The translations under genes were made by a program, and so were the position numbers. The notes under the pieces are model-generated. The model worked only from the letters and a program-made list of their open reading frames with translations, made no database searches and was not told the DNA's origin. From positions 235,670-299,669 of the forward strand of contig NZ_JAGQCV010000002.1 in assembly GCF_024346375.1 (NCBI RefSeq): DNA of 64,000 nucleotides. Reading direction: 5' to 3'. Within the stretch, counting starts at the first letter, position 1; each line of letters begins with the position of its first letter. This DNA is from Synechococcus sp. ATX 2A4. GTDB taxonomy: Bacteria; Cyanobacteriota; Cyanobacteriia; PCC-6307; Cyanobiaceae. This document shows, in pieces, positions 40,876 through 49,746 of the stretch.

Positions 40876-41394
40876 ATGATCATCATTCGCCCGTATGAGG
40901 CTTCAGACTGGCCCGCCTTGTTCACCCTGCTGAGAGCCACCTTTGCAGGTGGAGACACCTACGTTTATCCGCCCGACATCAGCGAAGCTGACGCCCATCA
41001 GGCCTGGATTGACATCCCAATGGCGACGCTGCTGGCGGTTTCAGATGCCGGAGACATCCTCGGCACCTACTTCATCAGGCCGAATCAGCCGGGGCTTGGC
41101 TCTCACGTCTGCAATTGTGGGTACATGGTGGCCGAGGCTGCCGCGGGCCAAGGTGTGGCCACGGCCCTGTGTGAGCACTCTCAGCGGTTCGCCGTTGAGA
41201 TGGGCTTTCGTGCCATGCAGTACAACTTTGTGGTTTCCACCAACCACCGCGCGGTGCGTCTCTGGCAGCATCTGGGGTATGCCATCGTTGGTCGCTTGCC
41301 CGGCGCGTTTCTGCACAGCACCCTCGGTTATGTGGATGCGTTTGTGATGTTCAAGCAGCTGGTGTTGGAGCCTGCAGCGGTGGATCCGCTCTGA
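40876..41394 (+). CDS. GNAT-family N-acetyltransferase
   Basis: A 172-residue acetyl-CoA-dependent acyltransferase. The start MIIIRPYEASDWPALFTLLR, the central strand YFIRPNQPGLGSHVCNCGYM and the acetyl-CoA loop region EAAAGQGVATALCEHSQRFA (an R/Q-x-x-G-x-A variant) followed by VSTNHRAVRLWQHLGYAIVG are typical. Substrate unknown. Its last 44 bp overlap the 3' end of the convergent histidine kinase gene. Confidence 0.9.
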   Translation: MIIIRPYEASDWPALFTLLRATFAGGDTYVYPPDISEADAHQAWIDIPMATLLAVSDAGDILGTYFIRPNQPGLGSHVCNCGYMVAEAAAGQGVATALCEHSQRFAVEMGFRAMQYNFVVSTNHRAVRLWQHLGYAIVGRLPGAFLHSTLGYVDAFVMFKQLVLEPAAVDPL

Positions 41395-42250
41395 ACGAGC
41401 CACTGCCCGCGGCAGGCAGCTTCACCGTGAACGCACTGCCGCTGCCCAGCTTTGATGCCACTGAGATCTGCCCGTGATGGCGCCGCACGATTGCTGCCAC
41501 GATCGATAGCCCCAGGCCGGTGCCGCCCCGCTGGCGAGAGCGGCCGGGGTCGCTCCGGAAGAAGCGATCGAAGATGCGTTGCTGATCGGCCGTGCTGATG
41601 CCGGTGCCGCTGTCTTCCACCTGCAGCACCACCTGGTGCCGTTCGCGCCGCAGGCTCACTGAAATTGTTCCGCCCGGTGGCGTGTAGTGCACCGCGTTCA
41701 GCAGCAGGTTTGAGACAAGCCGGTAGAGATCCCTTTCTCTTCCGTGCACCATGATGGCGGCCTCGTTGTTGGTGACCAGCTGCACGGTCACGCCAGCGGC
41801 GGTTGCCACCTCAGCGGTTTCCTCAATCAGGTCAGAGGCGATCTGGGTGATGTCACACGCCTGCAGGGCCGCTGCCAGCTCTGGCGCTTCAAGCTGGGCG
41901 AGCAGCAGCAGGTCGGTGATCAGGCGATTCAACCGTTGCCCCTGGCCCCACACCACGGCGAGCATGTCGTTTCCAGCCTTCTGCTCCTCAGGAGCGACCC
42001 TTCTGTGGGCCTCCACCACTGCCAGCAGGTTGGCCACAGGGGCGCGCAGTTCATGGGCGGCATCGGCGCTGAATTGCTCCTGCTGCCGGTAGGCCTTCAG
42101 CAGCGGCTGCATCGCCAGGCCGGAGAGCCACCAACTCGCCAGTCCAGCCACAAGCAGCGCCACCAGCACGATCGTCTGCGCCGCCCACCAGAGCCGTTCG
42201 GCTTCAGCATCCAGCCCGCGCAAGCTGCGACCAATCTGCAGATACCCCAA
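41351..42250 (-). CDS. Sensor histidine kinase, C-terminal (catalytic) part, separated by a frameshift
   Basis: This frame encodes the second transmembrane helix (AAQTIVLVALLVAGLASWWL), the dimerisation/phosphoacceptor H-box (FSADAAHELRAPVANLL), N-box (LVSNLLLNAVHYTPPGG), G1 (VEDSGTGIS), F-box (IFDRFFRSDPGRS) and G2 (GTGLGLSIVAAIV). It has no start of its own other than a TTG inside the upstream frame. Together with the fragment 42097-42813 it would make one kinase of about 480 residues. The partner is the response regulator upstream, and the likely target is the metal-efflux locus across the divergent region. Confidence 0.85.
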   Translation of the reverse strand: MGYLQIGRSLRGLDAEAERLWWAAQTIVLVALLVAGLASWWLSGLAMQPLLKAYRQQEQFSADAAHELRAPVANLLAVVEAHRRVAPEEQKAGNDMLAVVWGQGQRLNRLITDLLLLAQLEAPELAAALQACDITQIASDLIEETAEVATAAGVTVQLVTNNEAAIMVHGRERDLYRLVSNLLLNAVHYTPPGGTISVSLRRERHQVVLQVEDSGTGISTADQQRIFDRFFRSDPGRSRQRGGTGLGLSIVAAIVRRHHGQISVASKLGSGSAFTVKLPAAGSGSFRADPPLQAPTPAA

Positions 42251-42813
42251 TCCAGCTCCGTCAGTTCCGCTGTCTGTGCGCCTGGCTGCGATCCTGCTTG
42301 CGTGCCTGGCTGCGCACTTGGTGGTGCTGGCGCGTGGGAGCGGTGCAGGTGGATCGAATACTGCAGAAAGCGCTCACCAACCTGCTCAGCCAGCACCGTC
42401 CAAACGGGGCCCGGACCTGCCGCCGTGGTCCGGGGGGAACCGGGGGAATGGGCGATGAGCCTGCCCTGCCGGTTAAGCAGGCGCAGGTAGAAGCGCTCTG
42501 GATCGGCGATGCTCACCGCATGGCGCGGCAGCAGCGCTGATGGCAGCGGGCAGGGATCCCCCACCAGGCACAGCCCGGGCAGGATGGTAAGGAGTTGGAC
42601 CGAAGGACGGGCTTCTGCCGGGAGCAGTGGCTTGAGGCTGTCGTGCAGCGTGCCGCCCAGTGTTTCCACCTCGCTCTTGATTGCTGACCAGTGGGCACGC
42701 ATGAGCAGGCCAGACATCCCGTAGCCGGCGCCATACAGGATCGCTCCGATCACCACCAGATAGGCCGCTGCCAGCCGCAGGCGGCTCAGGCGAATGGCAG
42801 CAGGCCTCGTCAT
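42097..42813 (-). CDS. Sensor histidine kinase, N-terminal (sensor) part, frameshifted
   Basis: The frame starts with a basic leader and first transmembrane helix (LRLAAAYLVVIGAILYGAGY), then a periplasmic sensor region with GRLIAHSPGSPRTTAAGP and GERFLQYSIHLHRSHAP. After ELTELDWG (about 42254) it loses sense: the kinase continues in the -1 frame as YLQIGRSLRGLD. The junction is a GGGG run (minus strand), so one missing G would explain it. It lies 11 bp after the response regulator stop codon. This could be a real mutation, a sequencing error or, less likely, programmed slippage. Confidence 0.75.
   Translation of the reverse strand: MTRPAAIRLSRLRLAAAYLVVIGAILYGAGYGMSGLLMRAHWSAIKSEVETLGGTLHDSLKPLLPAEARPSVQLLTILPGLCLVGDPCPLPSALLPRHAVSIADPERFYLRLLNRQGRLIAHSPGSPRTTAAGPGPVWTVLAEQVGERFLQYSIHLHRSHAPAPPSAQPGTQAGSQPGAQTAELTELDWGICRLVAACAGWMLKPNGSGGRRRRSCWWRCLWLDWRVGGSPAWRCSRC
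42270..42317. repeat. 24-bp imperfect tandem duplication in the sensor region
   Basis: Two adjacent 24-bp copies (42270-42293 and 42294-42317) share the core GCCTGGCTGCG and most flanking bases. On the minus strand they encode QPG-containing peptide repeats just before the frameshift point. The unit is a multiple of three, so the duplication itself does not change frame. Confidence 0.7.
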
Positions 42814-42824
42814 CAGCCAGCTGC

Positions 42825-43523
42825 CTACGGTTCCGGCTCAAAGCGATATCCCTGGGAGGGCACCGTTTCGATCGGATTGGTGAGCCCGTGGCTGGCGAGC
42901 TTGCGCCGCAGCAGCCGCACCTGAGCGGCCACCACATTGCTGATCGGATCTTCATTCAGCGACCAGAGCTGGGCGCGCAGGCGTGATCCCGGAATGATCT
43001 CGCCGGGATGCTCCATGAAATAGGCCAGCAACTGACGTTCCTTGGCAGACAACAGGACCCGGGTGGTTGTCTGGGGCGCCCCCACGCTCAGCCAACCTTC
43101 GGCGGGATCGAGGGCATAGCAGCCGGCAATCAGCACCGGATCGCGGTAGTTGGGCTGACGCCGCTGCAAAGCCCGGATCCGGGCCAGCAGCTCCTCCATC
43201 GCAAATGGTTTGCTGAGGTAATCGTCGGCGCCGGCATCGAGGCCCTGCACCCGGTGTTTCGTTTCGGCCAGGGCCGTGAGCATCAACACCGGCAGGGTGA
43301 GCCCCGCTCCGCTCAGGCGCCGGCAGAGCTCCAGGCCCGACAGACCCGGCAGCATCCAATCGATGATCGCCAGGTTGTAGGTGGCCAGCTCGCTGCGCAG
43401 CAGGCTCCAAGCGCCGGCGCCTTCGGCCACGTGATCCACCACATGCTGCTCGGCCTTGAGCACCGCCTGGATCGCCCCGGCCAGCTCGGTTTCATCCTCC
43501 ACCAGCAGGAGGCGCAGGGGCAT
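42825..43523 (-). CDS. OmpR/PhoB-family response regulator (NrsR/RppA-like)
   Basis: Receiver domain: MPLRLLLVEDETELAGAIQA with the acidic pair, phosphoacceptor Asp in IIDWMLPGLSGLELCRRL, and the conserved Lys in DDYLSKPFAMEELLARI. The C-terminal winged helix contains LLSAKERQLLAYFMEHPGEI and VVAAQVRLLRRKLASHG. The DWMLPGLSG form is common in cyanobacterial regulators of metal efflux such as NrsR. The ATG at 43523 gives 232 residues; a GTG nine bases upstream is possible. It is divergent from the adaptor/RND operon starting at 43643, with 119 bp between, a natural place for its binding site. Confidence 0.92.
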   Translation of the reverse strand: MPLRLLLVEDETELAGAIQAVLKAEQHVVDHVAEGAGAWSLLRSELATYNLAIIDWMLPGLSGLELCRRLSGAGLTLPVLMLTALAETKHRVQGLDAGADDYLSKPFAMEELLARIRALQRRQPNYRDPVLIAGCYALDPAEGWLSVGAPQTTTRVLLSAKERQLLAYFMEHPGEIIPGSRLRAQLWSLNEDPISNVVAAQVRLLRRKLASHGLTNPIETVPSQGYRFEPEP

Positions 43524-43642
43524 GGCGCTCACAGGGGCGGATGGGGTGGATCCTAGGGAGCACCGCTGGTTTCACCTGTTTTTCATCCCCCCTGCGGCAT
43601 TCTCGGCAGAGTCTTGTCCTGCCCTGCGGCAGCCACATCACC

Positions 43643-44209
43643 ATGCGCGCGTTTCTGCTGGCCGCTGGCCTCAGCCTTGGAGCCCTGGCCGCCGGGAGCC
43701 TTCAGCCGGCTCTGGCGCATGTGGGCCATGGCGATGAGTTTCAGCAGCAGGGAGACGTGCGCCAGGTGCCGGTCAATGGGGAGATCGATGCCCTGCTGGG
43801 CATCACCACGGCTCCTGCCACTACCGCCGGCGGGGTGGTGTCGATTCCTGTGGCTGCGGTGGTGAAAGCCGATGGCAAGTCGCTGGTGTTCGTGAAGTAC
43901 GGCACCACCTACGACCCGGTGTTCATCAAGACCGGCTCCAGCAGCGGTGACCAGATTGAAGTGAGCGAAGGCGTGACGGCTGGAGAAGAGGTGGTGATTC
44001 AAGGGGGCCTCTCCCTTTATGCCGAGTCGAAGAAGAGCGAGGGCGCCGCCGCTGACGAGCCGCCTGCCACGGCAAGCAGCGCTCCGCCTGCCCCCGCGTC
44101 TACCCCAGCTGCGGGGAGCCCCAGCCCGCTGGTGATCGGGGCGGCGACGCTGGCGGTGGCGGTTGTGCTGGGCGGGGTGGTGGCCACGCGACGCGGCCAC
44201 AAGCACTGA
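43643..44209 (+). CDS. Miniature RND-type periplasmic adaptor with C-terminal membrane anchor
   Basis: A 188-residue protein: signal peptide (about 1-26), a metal-ligand-like HVGHGDEF just after it, then a region with VVSIPVAAVVKADGKSLVFV and ISEGVTAGEEVVIQGGLSL-like sequence. This corresponds to the beta-barrel and membrane-proximal domains of CusB/CzcB-type adaptors. The coiled-coil hairpin and lipoyl domain are absent. A Pro/Ala-rich linker leads to a C-terminal transmembrane helix (about 163-182). It sits 110 bp upstream of the RND pump and is presumably its partner. The frame is open further upstream to 43541, but the signal peptide fixes the ATG at 43643. Confidence 0.8.
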   Translation: MRAFLLAAGLSLGALAAGSLQPALAHVGHGDEFQQQGDVRQVPVNGEIDALLGITTAPATTAGGVVSIPVAAVVKADGKSLVFVKYGTTYDPVFIKTGSSSGDQIEVSEGVTAGEEVVIQGGLSLYAESKKSEGAAADEPPATASSAPPAPASTPAAGSPSPLVIGAATLAVAVVLGGVVATRRGHKH

Positions 44210-44319
44210 TTGCTGCACTGACTCATCCCTCTACTGACGGATCGCTGTAAGGCGTTCCGTACTGATCGCTGCACGGCGTTCTGCGGAGTGACCGCTTTGC
44301 CCATCCTCTGCTTGCTTCC

Positions 44320-47300
44320 ATGCTCAATCGCCTGCTGAATCAAACGCTGCGCACCGCGATTGCCAGGCGCTGGCTGGTGGTGGTGGCTGTGCTCTTGATC
44401 GCTCTCTGGGGCCTGTCGATCCTCAGCCGCATGCCGCTGGATGTGTTTCCCCCGTTCGCTCCACCCCAGGTGGATGTGCAGACCACAGCCGATGGCCTGG
44501 CACCAGAAGAGGTGGAGCAGCGCATCACCGTGCCGATCGAATCGGCGGTGAACGGCCTGCCGGGGGTGGAAACGGTGCGCTCCTCCTCGAAGGTGGGGCT
44601 GTCAATGGTGCAGGTGGTGTTTGCGCAGAACGCCGACATCAACCGGGCCCGTCAATCGGTGGCGGAACGACTGCAGCAGATCACGGCGGAGCTGCCCGCC
44701 ACTGCCAGCGCCCCGGCCATCTCGCCGCTGGTGTCGCCGTTGGGCACGATCCTGCAGTTCGCCTTCACCTTGAAGGGCGGCGGCCCGACCACGCCGCTGG
44801 AACTGCGCCGGATCGTTGCCACCACCTTCAACCACCAGATCCTGGCGGTGCCGGGTGTGTCCCAGGTGACCCTCTACGGCGGTGAGGAAGCCCAGCAGCA
44901 GATCCAGATCGATCCCCAGCAACTGCAGGCCCGCCAGGTGTCGCTACAGGCCGTGGCTGAGGCGGCCGCAGCGGCAAGTGCCAGTGCCCCCGGCGGCTTT
45001 CTGATCGCGGGCGGGCAGGAGCAGCTGATCCGCGCCGATGGCCAGGCGCGTAGCCGCGAGGAGCTCTCCGATTCGGTGGTGATGGATCGCAACGGACAAC
45101 CGCTGCGGCTTGGTGATGTGGCCGGCGTGCGGCTTGCTGGCGCCCTCAAGCGCGGCGATGGCAGCTTCAACGGCAAGCCGGCGGCGGTGTTGATGATCAA
45201 CAAGCAGCCCGACATCGACACGCCAAAGGTGACGCGTGAGGTGGAGGAGCGCATCGCGGCTCTGAGCAAGACCCTCCCGGGTGACATTCAGCTGACGCGC
45301 ACCTTCCGCCAGGCCAGTTTCATTGAAACGGCGATCAGCAATGTGAGCCGGTCGCTGCTCGAAGGCATCGCGATTGTTGCGCTGGTGATGGTGCTGTTTC
45401 TGATGAACTGGCGCACCGCCGTGATCACCCTCAGTGCCATCCCCCTCTCGTTGCTGATCGGCCTGATGCTGATGCGCGCCTTTGGGCTGGAGATCAACAC
45501 CATGACCCTCGGTGGGCTGGTGGTGGCGATCGGCTCGGTGGTGGACGATTCAATCGTGGACATGGAGAACTGCTACAGCGGACTGCGCCGCAATCAGCTG
45601 GCTGACCAGCCCAAGAATCCACTTCAGGTGGTGTACGAAACCTCGGTGGAGGTGCGCCAACCTGTGATTCTCTCCACCGTCATCATTGTGGTGGTATTTG
45701 CGCCGATCTTCAGCCTCACGGGAGTGGAAGGGCGGATCTTCGCGCCGATGGGGCTGGCCTATCTGCTGTCGATCACGGCCTCCACCCTGGTGGCGCTCAC
45801 CCTTTCGCCTGCGCTCTGCGGGATTCTGCTGGCGCATACGCGGCTGCCTGCCGAGAACACCTGGATCGCCAATTGGGCTGAGCGGGCTTACCGGCCCCTG
45901 CTGGAGAAGGCGCTGATCTCCCCCAAACGCCTGCTGGCCGTGGCACTGGCCGTTGTGGTGGGGGCCTGCGCCATACTGCCCAGCCTCGCTCGGGTCTTCC
46001 TGCCGGAGTTCCGCGAGAAATCGCTGGTGAACTCGATGGTGCTCTACCCCGGCGTGTCCCTGGAGATGACCAACCGCGCCGGTGTGGCGCTGTCCAACAC
46101 CCTGAAGGCCAACCCGCTGTTCGCGTGGGTGCAGGTGCGGGCGGGGCGGGCCCCCGGCGATGCCGATGGCGCTGGGGTGAACCTGGCCCATGTGGATGTG
46201 GAACTGAGCGATCAGGCGATGCAGGATCGCCCTGCCGCGATCGCCGAACTTCGCGCCGCCTTCCTGAAGCTGCCCGGGGTGGCCCCTAACATCGGTGGCT
46301 TCATCTCCCACCGCATGGATGAGGTGCTCTCGGGGGTGCGCAGCGCGATTGCGATCAAGATCTACGGGCCCGATCTGGCGGAGTTGCGCAGGATCGGCGA
46401 GCAGGTGCGCGACGCGATCGAGCCGATCGAGGGGGTGGTGGATCTGCAGCTCGAACCCCAGTTGCCGATCCAGCAGGTGCAGATTGTTTTCGATCGCAAG
46501 GCTGCCACCGCCAACGGGCTCACGATGCAGCAGCTCGCTGTTGCAGTGGAGATTGCCCTCAACGGCAAGACGGTGGGCCAGGTGGTGAGCAACGGCACCG
46601 ATCGCACCGATGTGGTGGTGATGTTGCCCGAGCAATCCCGCAACAGCCTCGATGCCCTGCGGGCCATTCCGATCGCCACCCCCGCCGGCACCATGCTGCC
46701 GCTGGGGTCCCTCGCCCGGATCGACAATGGCCTGGGCGCCAATGTGGTGAACCGGGAGGATGTGTCCCGCTTGATCGTGGTGTCCGCCAATGTGAGCGGC
46801 CGGCCGCTGGGCACGGTGGTGGGAGACATCCAGAACACCATCAACAACACGATCCAACTGCCATCTGGGTACCTGATCCGCTATGGCGGGCAGTTCGAAT
46901 CGGAAGAGCGGGCCACCGCCAATCTGGTGCTTTACAGCGCCCTGGCTGCGGTGGTGATTGCCGTGTTGATGTTCGTGGCTGTGCAATCACTGCCGGCCAC
47001 GATCGCCATCCTGATCAATCTGCCCCTGGCCCTTGTTGGGGGCCTGGTGGCGATCCTGCTCACCGGTGGTGTGCTTTCGGTGGCCTCCCTGATTGGATTC
47101 ATCACCCTGTTCGGGGTGGCGGTGCGCAACGGCCTGCTGCTGGTGGACAACTACAACCGCCGCCACGCCGAAGGCATGGAGCTCAAGGAGGTGATCCGCG
47201 CCGGCAGCCTGCAGCGCCTCAACGCGATCCTGATGACGGCCCTCACCTCCGCCTTGGGCATGTTGCCCCTGGCCCTGGCCGTTGGGGCCGGCAACGAGAT

Positions 47301-47439
47301 CCTGCAACCGCTGGCGATTGTGGTGCTGGGCGGGCTGATCACCTCCACCACCCTCACCCTGCTGGTGCTGCCGGCTCTCTATGCCGCGTTCGGCGGTTGG
47401 TTGCTGCCTCGCCTCAACCCAGCCGTGAGCAAGGCATGA
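44320..47439 (+). CDS. Heavy-metal efflux RND pump (HME family, CzcA/NrsA-like)
   Basis: A 1039-residue proton-driven inner-membrane exporter with two similar halves, each with one N-terminal helix, a large periplasmic loop and further helices. Family motifs are PLDVFPPFAPPQVDVQT, the porter-domain start; GSVVDDSIVDMENCYSG in TM4 (acidic proton-relay residues); and GVAVRNGLLLVDNYNRRHAE in the second half. Overall it is CzcA/CusA-like, and by context NrsA-like, so Ni, Co or Zn is a plausible substrate (inference). Its stop is 1 bp before the next gene's GTG. Confidence 0.93.
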   Translation: MLNRLLNQTLRTAIARRWLVVVAVLLIALWGLSILSRMPLDVFPPFAPPQVDVQTTADGLAPEEVEQRITVPIESAVNGLPGVETVRSSSKVGLSMVQVVFAQNADINRARQSVAERLQQITAELPATASAPAISPLVSPLGTILQFAFTLKGGGPTTPLELRRIVATTFNHQILAVPGVSQVTLYGGEEAQQQIQIDPQQLQARQVSLQAVAEAAAAASASAPGGFLIAGGQEQLIRADGQARSREELSDSVVMDRNGQPLRLGDVAGVRLAGALKRGDGSFNGKPAAVLMINKQPDIDTPKVTREVEERIAALSKTLPGDIQLTRTFRQASFIETAISNVSRSLLEGIAIVALVMVLFLMNWRTAVITLSAIPLSLLIGLMLMRAFGLEINTMTLGGLVVAIGSVVDDSIVDMENCYSGLRRNQLADQPKNPLQVVYETSVEVRQPVILSTVIIVVVFAPIFSLTGVEGRIFAPMGLAYLLSITASTLVALTLSPALCGILLAHTRLPAENTWIANWAERAYRPLLEKALISPKRLLAVALAVVVGACAILPSLARVFLPEFREKSLVNSMVLYPGVSLEMTNRAGVALSNTLKANPLFAWVQVRAGRAPGDADGAGVNLAHVDVELSDQAMQDRPAAIAELRAAFLKLPGVAPNIGGFISHRMDEVLSGVRSAIAIKIYGPDLAELRRIGEQVRDAIEPIEGVVDLQLEPQLPIQQVQIVFDRKAATANGLTMQQLAVAVEIALNGKTVGQVVSNGTDRTDVVVMLPEQSRNSLDALRAIPIATPAGTMLPLGSLARIDNGLGANVVNREDVSRLIVVSANVSGRPLGTVVGDIQNTINNTIQLPSGYLIRYGGQFESEERATANLVLYSALAAVVIAVLMFVAVQSLPATIAILINLPLALVGGLVAILLTGGVLSVASLIGFITLFGVAVRNGLLLVDNYNRRHAEGMELKEVIRAGSLQRLNAILMTALTSALGMLPLALAVGAGNEILQPLAIVVLGGLITSTTLTLLVLPALYAAFGGWLLPRLNPAVSKA

Positions 47440-47440
47440 C

Positions 47441-48562
47441 GTGATGGGGAGCCATTGGGCCACGCTGATCAGCCCCAATCCCCAGCGGCAAGGGTTGATC
47501 GCAGGCCTGCTGGCTGCGTTGTTCTTCGGGCTCAGCGCTCCGTTGATCAGCGTGGTGAGCGGAGCAGGTTCGCCGCTGATTATCGCCGCACTGCTTTATG
47601 CCGGAGCCGCCTTCGCATTGCTGGTGGTGCGGGGATTCGTGTGCGATCACGATCAGGAATCCCCGGTTCAATGGCAAGACCTGCCACCGCTGCTGGGGCT
47701 CACCGTTCTGGGGGGAATGGTCGCTCCGATCGCTCTGGTGCAGGGCCTCAGCCTGCTTTCGGCGGGTTCCGCCTCGCTGTTGCTGAATCTCGAAGCGGTG
47801 TTCACGCTGCTGATCGCGGTGCTGATCGGCCGTGAGCACCTCAGCCGCAGGGGGCTGATTGCAGCGGTATTGATCCTCACGGGTGCCGTATTGCTGACGG
47901 AGGGCTCCTTGCATGGAGCCACCTTCCAGGGAACCGTGCTGATCGTCGGCGCCTGCCTGGCCTGGGGGATCGACAACAACCTGAGCCAGCGCCTCAGCCT
48001 GCGCGACCCCCTGCAGATCGCCCTGCTCAAGGCGATCGGGGCGTCAGTCCCCATGCTCCTGCTGGCGCTCGCGGCCGGCCAGAGGCTGCCGGCCTGGCCC
48101 GAACTGCTGGCGCTGCTGGCGATTGGCGGCGTGGGGTATGGGATTTCGATCTGGCTGGATCTGCTGGCGCTACGCCACCTGGGCGCGGCCCGCGAAGCGC
48201 TCGTGTTCTCCACAGCCCCCTTTGTGGGCCTGCTGTTCTCCCTGCTGGTGCTGCGCGAAGCCTTCACCAGTGCCATGGCGATGGCCTCAGCCGCCATGGC
48301 GCTGGGGGTGGCCGTGCTGCTTCAGGAACACCATTCCCACCGGCATCGGCACCAGCCGCTCCGCCATGCCCACCGCCACCACCACGATCCGTCCGGCAGT
48401 GACCCCCATCACAACCACGACCACCCCGGGGAGCCGCCGGACGCAGGCCATCAACAGCAGGCCTATTGGCACGCCCACGAGCATCAACATGCCCCGATGG
48501 AGCACGAGCATGGCCATGTGAGCGACGGGCATCACCGGCATGATCACAGCCAGAAGCAGTGA
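47441..48562 (+). CDS. EamA/DMT-family transporter with 77-residue His-rich tail
   Basis: A 373-residue protein with about ten transmembrane helices in two EamA repeats (SLLSAGSASLLLNLEAVFTL, ALVFSTAPFVGLLFSLLVLR). Residues 297-373 form a soluble tail with 26 histidines, in runs such as HHSHRHRH and HRHHHD. Such tails bind Ni, Co or Zn, as in NrsD of Synechocystis (there on an MFS protein). It follows the RND gene after 1 bp, so it is translationally coupled to the metal-efflux pump. The GTG at 47441 or ATG at 47444 starts the gene. Confidence 0.9.
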   Translation: MMGSHWATLISPNPQRQGLIAGLLAALFFGLSAPLISVVSGAGSPLIIAALLYAGAAFALLVVRGFVCDHDQESPVQWQDLPPLLGLTVLGGMVAPIALVQGLSLLSAGSASLLLNLEAVFTLLIAVLIGREHLSRRGLIAAVLILTGAVLLTEGSLHGATFQGTVLIVGACLAWGIDNNLSQRLSLRDPLQIALLKAIGASVPMLLLALAAGQRLPAWPELLALLAIGGVGYGISIWLDLLALRHLGAAREALVFSTAPFVGLLFSLLVLREAFTSAMAMASAAMALGVAVLLQEHHSHRHRHQPLRHAHRHHHDPSGSDPHHNHDHPGEPPDAGHQQQAYWHAHEHQHAPMEHEHGHVSDGHHRHDHSQKQ

Positions 48563-48909
48563 AATTGCGATTGTGGCTGTCAACCGCAGAGATGCGGGTT
48601 CGACCACCACTGGATCCGGCAAGGCGGCAAGCCCCGGATGACTAAGCCGGCTGGATGAACCAAGCAGAGGGCAGCGGGCGCAGATCCGCCATCCGAATGC
48701 TGAAGCACGAGCGGTGGTTTGGAGACTTGCCACCATGGCGAGTTCCCATGGCCAAGGCTGCGCCCCTGTATCGGCAGCTTTGATGTCAGGCTTTTGGATG
48801 GGACGTTCGCCGTGTGAAGTGGAAGAGAAGCGGATGCGGAGAGTGTTCGTTGAGCTGTCAAAGAACAGGTTAGGCTGAATTCATATACTCACAAGATCCA
48901 GCATTAGAG
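48563..48909. other. Intergenic region, no convincing gene
   Basis: About 347 bp between the His-tailed transporter and the unassigned gene at 48910. Composition shifts from GC-rich to AT-richer across it, suggesting a junction between native and acquired DNA. No hairpin, RNA or domain-bearing frame was recognised. Confidence 0.4.
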
Positions 48910-49629
48910 ATGAGCCAAGGCCTACTAGTCCGTGTTGGCATTGACGCCACTTCTGGGGGCTGGAACGGCCCCTGCAATGAAAACGAATTTTGCTACGTCC
49001 CGATGGGAAGCTCTAAAGACTTGACTCCCAACTACGACACAGCGTATGCACCTTTCCGGCGGTCGGTGGAGTTGTTTCTGCCTGAATCTGCTCATCGACG
49101 ATGCCGTTGGCCCCACCGTTTGCCTCGCAAGGGCCACTGTGACCCGGACTTCAGACAGCTGAGCTTTGGAGACGCTGGGATGCGTGGAGCAAGAATCTTC
49201 TCAGAGATCAGCCCAGGTGACTTTCTTGTCTTCTATGCAGGGCTGAGATCGGTTGACACCGGATGCCTGAAGTATTCAATCATTGGCTTTTATGTTATCG
49301 ATCATATGATCAAAGCAAGGGATGTGCCACAGGAAGACTGGCACCGCAATGCACACACCAGAGATGGCGGGTGTCACAGGGATGGGGACGTCGTTCTTTT
49401 TGCCAAGCCTGGTGAATCCGGCCGGCTCCTCCGACATCTGCAAATTGGAAGTTATCGAGATGGAGCTTGGCGCGTCACTGAAGACTTGCTCGCAGAGTGG
49501 GGAGGCCTCAGCGTTAAGAATGGTTATATCCAGCGGAGTGCATACCTACCCATGTTCACTGATCCCAAGAGATTCATGGCATGGTTTAAACGTCAGAATC
49601 CTCAATTGATCGCGTTAGACAATCCTTAG
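48910..49629 (+). CDS. Unassigned protein, possibly nucleotide-modification-associated (Nmad-like)
   Basis: A 239-residue soluble protein I cannot firmly assign. The start LLVRVGIDATSGGWNGPCNE and a following FCYVPMGSS are reminiscent of the Nmad (nucleotide modification associated) group of phage and defence-linked proteins. Later come ARIFSEISPGDFLVFYAGLR and YSIIGFYVIDHMIKARD, consistent with an alpha/beta fold that could recognise modified bases; this is memory-based and uncertain. Cys and His residues are frequent. Codon use and GC are lower than in the flanking genes, suggesting acquisition. The ATG at 48910 has AGAG before it. Confidence 0.6.
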   Translation: MSQGLLVRVGIDATSGGWNGPCNENEFCYVPMGSSKDLTPNYDTAYAPFRRSVELFLPESAHRRCRWPHRLPRKGHCDPDFRQLSFGDAGMRGARIFSEISPGDFLVFYAGLRSVDTGCLKYSIIGFYVIDHMIKARDVPQEDWHRNAHTRDGGCHRDGDVVLFAKPGESGRLLRHLQIGSYRDGAWRVTEDLLAEWGGLSVKNGYIQRSAYLPMFTDPKRFMAWFKRQNPQLIALDNP

Positions 49630-49746
49630 AGGTTGGATTGCATCGTCCCATCAAGCGTTTCTTGGGTGCAGGCCTTTGCTGATTGGCTGCTTCCGCCCTA
49701 GCATCACTGCCTGCCAACAAGGGCAGCCTTAGACGAGGAGCAACCA

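Noticed and set aside
45550..46986. 478-codon minus-strand frame inside the RND gene
   Set aside because: His/Gln/Gly-rich antisense of a GC-rich coding gene; the RND pump is clear on the plus strand.
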